From Saccopteryx bilineata (taxonomy: Eukaryota > Chordata > Mammalia > Chiroptera > Emballonuridae): a stretch of 64,000 nt of DNA. The DNA is taken from contig NC_089490.1 in assembly GCF_036850765.1 (NCBI RefSeq), forward strand, positions 109,065,074-109,129,073, written 5' to 3'. Position 1 is the stretch's first letter. Each line of letters starts with the position of its first letter. The translations under genes were made by a program, and so were the position numbers. Positions 60,101 through 64,000 of the stretch are shown here, in pieces. The notes under the pieces were generated by a model. It was not told the DNA's origin and searched no databases. It saw only the letters and a program-made list of their open reading frames with translations.

Positions 60101-62916
60101 TCCTAGTGTAAATATTATGTTTTATGTATCAGGCAGTGTTATGAGGGCTTTACATTGTTAACTCATTAATCGACCTTCAGGATAGCTCCATTTTACAAAT
60201 AAGAGAACAGAGGCAAGGGAGTAAAATGACTTGGCTTATTTGAATTCAGACAATTTCAGAGTTTGATCAATCCCTTTACATAGTGCACTGTATATTATTC
60301 AGCAAGTTTCTAGCACATAGTAGATTTCCAATCAATTGTAGTCACTTTCTCTGTTTCTTCCAAGTTGTGCAAAGACCATTTTTAATATTTGTTCATGGAA
60401 AATATCTTATCTTACACAAAATTATATCAGATTATTCATTATATCATAATTATATGATATATTAAATAATGTGATTTCACATGTTGTGTTTTTGTTTTTC
60501 TGTACAGATGATGGCAAAAGGAACTATCTTCCTCAGTGGACAAAAGGAAATCAGAAACAAAGGTGTATACAATACATTTATTTTTTAATATGTACCTTAC
60601 ATTTATTTAAAGAAATGTTATAGTAATAAAGTCAAGAAGTTAAAAGAATGCTTACCATAATGATTTGTGAATGGAGGACAATAGTTAACATGGCCCAAGG
60701 TAACTTATTAAATATTTTGATAGAGATTTCAATCTGTTTCTATTATTGCCAGGTTATCGAGTACATTACAAAAAAGTGATGCCCAAAACCCAAATATCAT
60801 TATTGCCTAAATTATGCAGTGTTCATATTTGTATATATAGGTTCCATTATTTAATTCACTTGCCTTTAAGGTAAAACCCAATTTACTCTTTGTATCCATA
60901 AGCCATCCTCTTTAATCGAAGTGTACCCACTGAGCCAGAACTTTGGCATTGTATCTATTGATGACATCTTCTATTTACACAGCCTGGAATGGAAACTTCT
61001 CATTCTCTGTCAACATCAGCGCTGATCTGGCTCCTGTGGCCATCATGCTCATCTACACTCTTCACCCCAGTGGAGAAATCGTGGCTGATTCTGTCAGGTT
61101 CCAGGTTGACAAGTGCTTTAAAAACAAGGTGATATTTTTATTTTTTTGCCAGTCCTGAGTGAGAGGGGTGAACAGTTTTCTCCTTGTCACCTCACTACTA
61201 TAAATTCTACTTGGTAGCCTCACAAGAAATTTTGGTATAATTAAATTATTAAGGGCCCTGGCCGGTTGGCTCAGCGGTAGAGCGTTGGCCTAGCATGCGG
61301 AGGACCCGGGTTTGATTCCCAGCCAGGGCACACAGGAGAAGCGCCCATTTGCTTCTCCACCCCTCCGCCGTGCTTTCCTCTCTGTCTCTCTCTTCCCCTC
61401 CCGCAGCCAAGGCTCCATTGGAGCAAAGATGGCCCGGGCGCTGGGGATGGCTCTGTGGCCTCTGCCTCAGGCGCTAGAGTGGCTCTGGTCGCAACATGGC
61501 GACGCCCAGGATGGGCAGAACATCGCCCCCTGGTGGGCAGAGCATCGCCCCTGGTGGGCGTGCCAGGTGGATCCCGGTCGGGCGCATGCGGGAGTCTGTC
61601 TGACTGTCTCTCCCTGTTTCCAGCTTCAGAAAAATGAAAAAAAAAAATTATTAAGGGATGAAAGAATAACCAGTGCCAATGTAAAAAAAAAAATTTTTTT
61701 TAAACTTCCAAACCTGTAAGAATTTTTATGAGTTTATTTGAGCCAAACTATTGAGAATTGCCAGGAAGCAAAGTCTCAACAAATTTAGAAAATGGTCTGG
61801 AAAATGGCAGTTTCACCACTTATTTTATACATCAGAATCAAAGGGGAAGCAGTAAGGGGATTACATGAAATTGGTGATAGATTAAGGAGGCGGGAGAAAG
61901 CAAAGTGGAGGGGGGCTCTCTGGGACTGGGTACAAAGTAAAAGTGTATATACTGAAACTCCTTTTACATAGGGAGGCACAAGATAGGTGAGTTAATTAGC
62001 ATAATAATAATAACAATGAAGAGGTTTGTTGGTTCCTGCTCTGGTGGGATGCCTACTCTGAGGGGGCGGAAAAAAGATTACCCCTACATTTCAAAGTCAT
62101 GTGATCAGGTAGGTACATTATTGTAGATGCAAAAGGCAGACAGACTTTAAAGCAAGCATTGACCTCAGTTCAGATAGAGAATAACTCCCTATGACATGAC
62201 TACCCATCATAAACTGCTTTTAGTTAGAAAGGTTTGATTTTAGACCATCCTGTGTTCACCTTAGTTCCCTGAGTTCACAAGGCAAATTGTGTAGGCTTTC
62301 CCTGAGCTTCTCAGGTTCAGATCATTGCCACATCTTGATTTACTAAAGAATTTTTTTTTCCGTCCATACCAAAAAGAATGAATAACTTTTGACAGCAATG
62401 TCAATTCTGAAATGGTGAGAGGATGTCCCTGTAGAAAGAGTTGAGGGTGCCTGGCCTGTGGTGGTGCAGTGCATAAAGTGTTTTCCTGGAACCCTGAGGC
62501 CACCAGTTCAAAGCCGTGGGCTTGCCTGGTCAAGGCACATATGGGAGTTGATGCTTCCTGCTTCTCCCTCCTTCTCTTTCCCTCTCTTCTCTATAAAGTG
62601 AATAAGTAAAGTCTTTAAAATAAAAAAGAGTTGAGAGTGACGACAATAGGCAAGAGAAATATAGGTACAGAAATCTAGAAATATTTATTTGGAAAAGATT
62701 TAGTATATTTAAATCATTTTCATATGAAATTATTTTACTCTCATTCCTTTTCTTCCTCTCCTTCAGGTTAGCATAAAGTTCTCCAAGGAGGAGGGACTCC
62801 CTGGCTCCAGGACTAGCCTCTACCTTCAGGCAGCCCCTAACTCCCTCTGCGCGCTCCGGGCTGTGGATAAAAGTGTTCTTCTCCTGAAAGCAGAACAGGA
62901 GCTGTCAGCAGAAAGT
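45743..62916 (+). CDS. OVOS2: Alpha-2-macroglobulin-family protease inhibitor, ovostatin-like, exons 1-15 (5' part of gene)
   Basis: Fifteen exons with GT-AG borders and consistent phases join into 604 uninterrupted codons: 45743-45807, 46115-46298, 46802-46958, 48230-48282, 48667-48687, 50497-50665, 50946-51030, 53654-53771, 56311-56422, 58035-58144, 58471-58629, 59301-59528, 60508-60562, 60983-61128 and 62767-62916. The family traps proteases with a bait region and a thioester and is secreted. Seen here are a signal peptide (residues 1-19, cut after AVA), macroglobulin domains including FVQTDKPIYKPGEN, YVLPKFEVKVNVP and RRGIPYFG, and the CALRAVDKSVLLLK block. Sequons lie at N48 and N63 plus NIT, NYT, NFS and NIS. 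The product covers about 40 percent of a typical 1,450-residue member; bait and thioester lie downstream. Assignment to ovostatin over A2M, PZP or A2ML1 is by remembered similarity and is not certain. Confidence 0.88.
46115..46298 (+). CDS. OVOS2: Exon 2: first macroglobulin domain
   Basis: 184 bp between ...CACATAG and GTGAGG. It encodes residues 22-83, with sequons NES (N48) and NTT (N63). C41 and C79 match, by position, the first disulfide pair of A2M. Confidence 0.9.
46802..46958 (+). CDS. OVOS2: Exon 3
   Basis: 157 bp. It carries VTFVQTDKPIYKPGEN, the family signature at the border of the first and second macroglobulin domains. The donor GTAAGT is strong. Confidence 0.92.
47215..47460 (+). 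repeat. MIR SINE in intron 3
   Basis: The series of MIR landmarks is ATAATTTACCAG-like, ACTACAGAATGAAGGTAATC, TATTGTGAGAATAAAATAAG and ACACATAGTAAAGACTCCAT. It is ancient. Confidence 0.7.
48230..48282 (+). CDS. OVOS2: Exon 4 (53-bp small exon)
   Basis: It encodes QIRIVSLNTEFKPVEDL after a CTTTTAG acceptor. The donor is GTGAGT. A 53-bp exon followed by a 21-bp exon is the A2M-family pattern as I remember it. Intron 3 contains a MIR at 47215-47460. Confidence 0.92.
48667..48687 (+). CDS. OVOS2: Exon 5 (21-bp micro-exon)
   Basis: Only seven codons, YPLITLQ, between CTTTCAG and GTAAGA. It is too short for ORF or generic exon finders. Frame continuity from exon 4 to exon 6 supports it. Confidence 0.9.
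49200..50460. other. Intron 5, rest unremarkable
   Basis: The intron between exons 5 and 6 runs from 48688 to 50496. I see no exon, RNA gene or clear repeat in it. Confidence 0.45.
50497..50665 (+). CDS. OVOS2: Exon 6
   Basis: 169 bp encoding DPQNNGIFQWKDVTSFQNIT through HKFTVNRY, with an NIT sequon. It belongs to the second macroglobulin domain. Confidence 0.92.
50946..51030 (+). CDS. OVOS2: Exon 7
   Basis: 85 bp with the conserved VLPKFEVKVNVP block that opens the third macroglobulin domain. The donor AA|GTAAGT is strong. The following intron (2.6 kb) holds two MIRs and a long SINE. Confidence 0.92.
51900..52140 (-). repeat. MIR SINE in intron 7
   Basis: AGCTAATATTTATTGAGTTT, TGTGCTAAGCATTACATTTA and a later AAGAAGTTATCAACATTAAT region follow the reverse MIR layout. 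Confidence 0.7.
52485..52680 (+). repeat. MIR SINE in intron 7
   Basis: GACTATGGAGTGAGGAAGAT, CAGTTTATTAATCTGTAAAA and GAGATAATATACTTACC match the MIR sense order. Confidence 0.65.
52981..53356 (+). repeat. Long tRNA-derived SINE (Rhin-1-like) in intron 7
   Basis: The head GGCCCTGGCAGGTTTGGTCA is followed by CTGGGTTCAATTCTTGATCA (B box) and the body to GGAGTCTGTTTCTCTGCTTC with an A-rich tail. ATATAATTTTA and ATATATAATTTA flanks suggest the target duplication. Confidence 0.9.
53654..53771 (+). CDS. OVOS2: Exon 8
   Basis: 118 bp encoding YSFGQPVQGKAQIQVCREYF through EQFIVQ, with family-typical Cys spacing. Confidence 0.92.
54090..54200. repeat. (GATA)n-type microsatellite in intron 8
   Basis: About 25 GATA-related units (ATAGATAGATAGATAG) with GGTA and GACA variants at the left edge. 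Confidence 0.95.
54841..55234 (+). repeat. Young long tRNA-derived SINE (Rhin-1-like) in intron 8
   Basis: The perfect 14-bp duplication AATAATTTATTTTA is at 54827-54840 and 55235-55248. The GC-rich body is full length from GGGCCCTGGCCGGTTGGCTC to CTTCAGAAAAATACAC. The A box (TTGGCTCAGCGGTAGAGC) and B box (GGTTCGATTCC) are intact. Confidence 0.95.
55640..55800 (+). repeat. MIR SINE in intron 8
   Basis: GTGTGCCCTTAGGCAGATCA, CTGTGCTTCAGTTTATTCAC and GAGAATCAAATGAATTGATG follow the MIR sense layout. Confidence 0.7.
56311..56422 (+). CDS. OVOS2: Exon 9
   Basis: 112 bp encoding LRNGCVSQIVNTKVFQLSRS and on to ATEIGT. The preceding intron holds a long SINE, a GATA microsatellite and a MIR. Confidence 0.92.
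57461..57648. mobile_element. Short non-autonomous hAT element in intron 9
   Basis: The left end CAGTGGTTTTCAACCTTTTT and the right end CAGTTGAAAAACACTG are inverted repeats. The 8-bp flanks CCCTAAGC (57453-57460) and CCCTAAGA (57649-57656) are a near-perfect hAT-type duplication. It is 188 bp with no ORF. Confidence 0.85.
57680..57966 (-). mobile_element. Old L1 3'-end fragment with inverted 5' part, intron 9
   Basis: 57680-57868 reads as a minus-strand L1 3' terminus (CACCATACATAGTTATTACA). 57869-57966 reads in the plus direction as the preceding 3' UTR part (ACTGATGGTTTCCAAAGGGG). A second terminus of the same kind is at 63361-63720. Confidence 0.6.
58035..58144 (+). CDS. OVOS2: Exon 10
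   Basis: 110 bp ending in the conserved FYRRGIPYFG block that opens the fourth macroglobulin domain. The preceding intron holds a hAT element and an inverted L1 fragment. Confidence 0.92.
58471..58629 (+). CDS. OVOS2: Exon 11
   Basis: 159 bp (53 codons) after a TTTTATACAG acceptor. It includes the NYTTDENGEAQLSIDTS block with an NYT sequon. Confidence 0.92.
59301..59528 (+). CDS. OVOS2: Exon 12
   Basis: 228 bp (76 codons). It contains FYSRTNSFLKIVPEPKQLRC, part of the fourth and fifth macroglobulin domains, and ends in NINFFYL. Confidence 0.92.
60000..60275. repeat. Two abutting MIR fragments in opposite orientation, intron 12
   Basis: 60000-60110 reads in MIR sense order (CTCTGTAAGCCTTAGCTTCC). 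60111-60275 reads in reverse order (ATGTATCAGGCAGTGTTATG, TTTTACAAATAAGAGAACAG). Confidence 0.65.
60508..60562 (+). CDS. OVOS2: Exon 13
   Basis: 55 bp encoding MMAKGTIFLSGQKEIRNK. The donor AAAG|GTGTAT is the weakest in the set, but phase and family alignment support it. Confidence 0.85.
60983..61128 (+). CDS. OVOS2: Exon 14
   Basis: 146 bp. It includes DLAPVAIMLIYTLHPSGEIV, a well-conserved block, and sequons NFS and NIS. A young SINE follows 126 bp downstream in the intron. Confidence 0.92.
61255..61644 (+). repeat. Young long tRNA-derived SINE (Rhin-1-like) in intron 14
   Basis: The perfect 12-bp duplication AAATTATTAAGG is at 61243-61254 and 61645-61656. Full-length body with CCGGTTGGCTCAGCGGTAGA, GCGGAGGACCCGGGTTTGAT and CTTCAGAAAAATG. 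Confidence 0.95.
62450..62624 (+). repeat. Short tRNA-derived SINE in intron 14
   Basis: CCTGGCCTGTGGTGGTGCAG head, TTCAAAGCCGTGGGCTTGCC B-box region and a CACATATGGGAGTTGATGC block. Flanks AAAGAGTTGAGGGTG (62435-62449) and AAAGAGTTGAGAGTG (62625-62639) are a duplication with one mismatch. Confidence 0.92.
62767..62916 (+). CDS. OVOS2: Exon 15
   Basis: 150 bp (50 codons) with AAPNSLCALRAVDKSVLLLK and ELSAES. This block precedes the bait-region exons in the family. The donor is GTAAGT. No further exon is seen before the window ends. Confidence 0.92.
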
Positions 62917-63360
62917 GTAAGTTCTCTGATTTCCCCATTTCCTCTTTTTTTTTTATCTGGACTCCTAGAAGTCTAAGCCTTCAAATAATACTTTTGAGAT
63001 GGATCGTGTTGAAAATATCAAATATTCTCTTTCTTTATTCCTTCATAGGTTATATACTTAATTATTTCTCTTAGCTGACCAAGCACTCATAACAATTAAG
63101 AATTATAAGCGGGTGGGGATCATACAACAATGTGATTTTTAAAACATCGTAGATGTAATTATATGTATGTGGAAACCTAGAGTTAAATCTCTGTGTTGAA
63201 AGATATCCTCGGATACAGTCTCACGTTATTATCTATTAATTCATCCTATCTTTTCATAAGCATTTTCAGACCACCAATCCCAGAATTTTACACCATTTTG
63301 TTTGTTAATAACTGTTGGATGTTTTCCCTTTAATTTTAACATGAATATGTATATAAAATA

Positions 63361-63720
63361 TTTAAAATTTTTTACTTTTCAATTACACTTTATATTTAAT
63401 ATTATTTTATTCTAGTTTCAGATGTAAGACATGTTTGTAAATCATGTTTTACAAAGTAGTCCCCTCATTATTTATAGCACTCACCTGACACCACACATAG
63501 TTATTACAATATTACTGACTATATTTCTTATGCTCTATTTTATATCTCCATGACTATTTTGTAACTACTAATTTGTACTTCTTAATCCCTTCACTTTTTT
63601 CATCCAGTCCCCAACTTCTGTCCCCTCTGGCAACCATCAAAATGTTCTCTGTACTTATGTGTCTGTTACTATTTTATTTGTTCATTTTAGAAATTTATGA
63701 TCATATTTAAAACTAATTTA
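63361..63720 (-). mobile_element. Old L1 3'-end fragment in intron 15
   Basis: CAATTACACTTTATATTTAA, GTTTCAGATGTAAGACATG, ACACCACACATAGTTATTAC and the later AACTTCTGTCCCCTCTGGCA match the reverse of an older mammalian L1 3' UTR. Confidence 0.65.
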
Positions 63721-63761
63721 ATATCTTAAAAAATATTATTAAAATTATACTTATTGTCTTA

Positions 63762-63893
63762 CTCCACTTGGGCTGCTGTAACATTTGGGCTATTATTAAA
63801 ATAGTTAGTTTATAAACAATATATTTATTTCTCACAGTTCTGGAGGCTAGAGGTCTGAGATCAAGATGCCAGCGTGGTCAGGTGTAGCGTCTC
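63762..63893. repeat. Widespread old mammalian repeat, family not named
   Basis: CCACTTGGGCTGCTGTAACA, ATTTATTTCTCACAGTTCTG and GAGGTCTGAGATCAAGATGC are strings common in many mammalian genomes. I cannot assign the family. It is cut by the following SINE. Confidence 0.4.
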
Positions 63894-63913
63894 TTCTTGT
63901 TCTTTTTCTTTCT

Positions 63914-64000
63914 TTCTTTTTTTTTTTTTTTTTTTTTTTTTGTATTTTTCTGAAGCTGGAAACGGGGAGAGACAGTCAGACAGACTCCCGCATGCGCCCG
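63914..64000 (-). repeat. Long tRNA-derived SINE (Rhin-1-like), minus strand, cut by window end
   Basis: A poly(T) run is followed by TTTTCTGAAGCTGGAAACGG and CAGTCAGACAGACTCCCGCA, the reverse of the SINE 3' end. The body continues outside the window. Confidence 0.93.

Noticed and set aside
61312..61719. 135-codon plus-strand frame near exon 14
   Set aside because: It is read from a SINE body that is GC-rich and stop-poor. There is no splice context, and the same frame appears in other copies of the SINE.

Overview
This is eukaryotic, mammalian genomic DNA. It is AT-rich and dominated by LINE-1 elements, tRNA-derived SINEs, old MIR/MER-type repeats and non-autonomous hAT DNA transposons. The SINEs include a long type opening with a GCCCTGGCCGGTTGGCTCAG-like tRNA head and closing with a CTTCAGAAAAAT tail, plus shorter GCCTGACCTGTGGTGGCGCAGTGG and GCCTGACCAGGCGGTGGCGCAGTGG types. 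From memory these fit bats, most likely the rhinolophoid (horseshoe or leaf-nosed bat) lineage. The species is an inference.

Layout. Positions 1-23,020 are intergenic. They hold about a dozen SINEs, a hAT element nested in a SINE, a decayed UBE2S retropseudogene (9,879-10,855, minus strand) with its own target-site duplication, a MER5A-like element, a 5'-inverted L1 and a small pogo-like inverted-repeat element. Positions 23,038-29,218 are a full-length L1 (L1-A) with both ORFs recognisable. Its 5' end is not L1-like: it is the R-U5 end of an endogenous retrovirus LTR followed by a tRNA-Gly primer binding site. Positions 29,898-45,062 are a second L1 (L1-B), decayed, carrying a 3'-end L1 stub with its own 13-bp duplication. 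That stub is split by a third L1 (L1-C, minus strand, about 34,955-42,753). L1-C is nearly intact, with an open ORF1 and an ORF2 broken only by two nearby nonsense codons, and it has a 2.4-kb GC-rich promoter.

Positions 45,597-64,000 hold the only evident functional host gene: the first 15 coding exons of an alpha-2-macroglobulin-family protease inhibitor on the plus strand, most likely ovostatin (OVOS2-like). The exons join without a break into 604 codons, from signal peptide to the domain before the bait region. The bait region, thioester and receptor-binding domains lie beyond the window. Introns carry SINEs, MIRs, L1 fragments and a hAT element.

The most unusual points are the LTR-L1 chimera, the three-level nesting, a nonsense codon shared by two L1 copies at the same ORF2 position, and the position and direction of the L1-C promoter relative to the macroglobulin gene. 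Nothing bacterial, viral (apart from the LTR piece), CRISPR-like or operon-like was seen.
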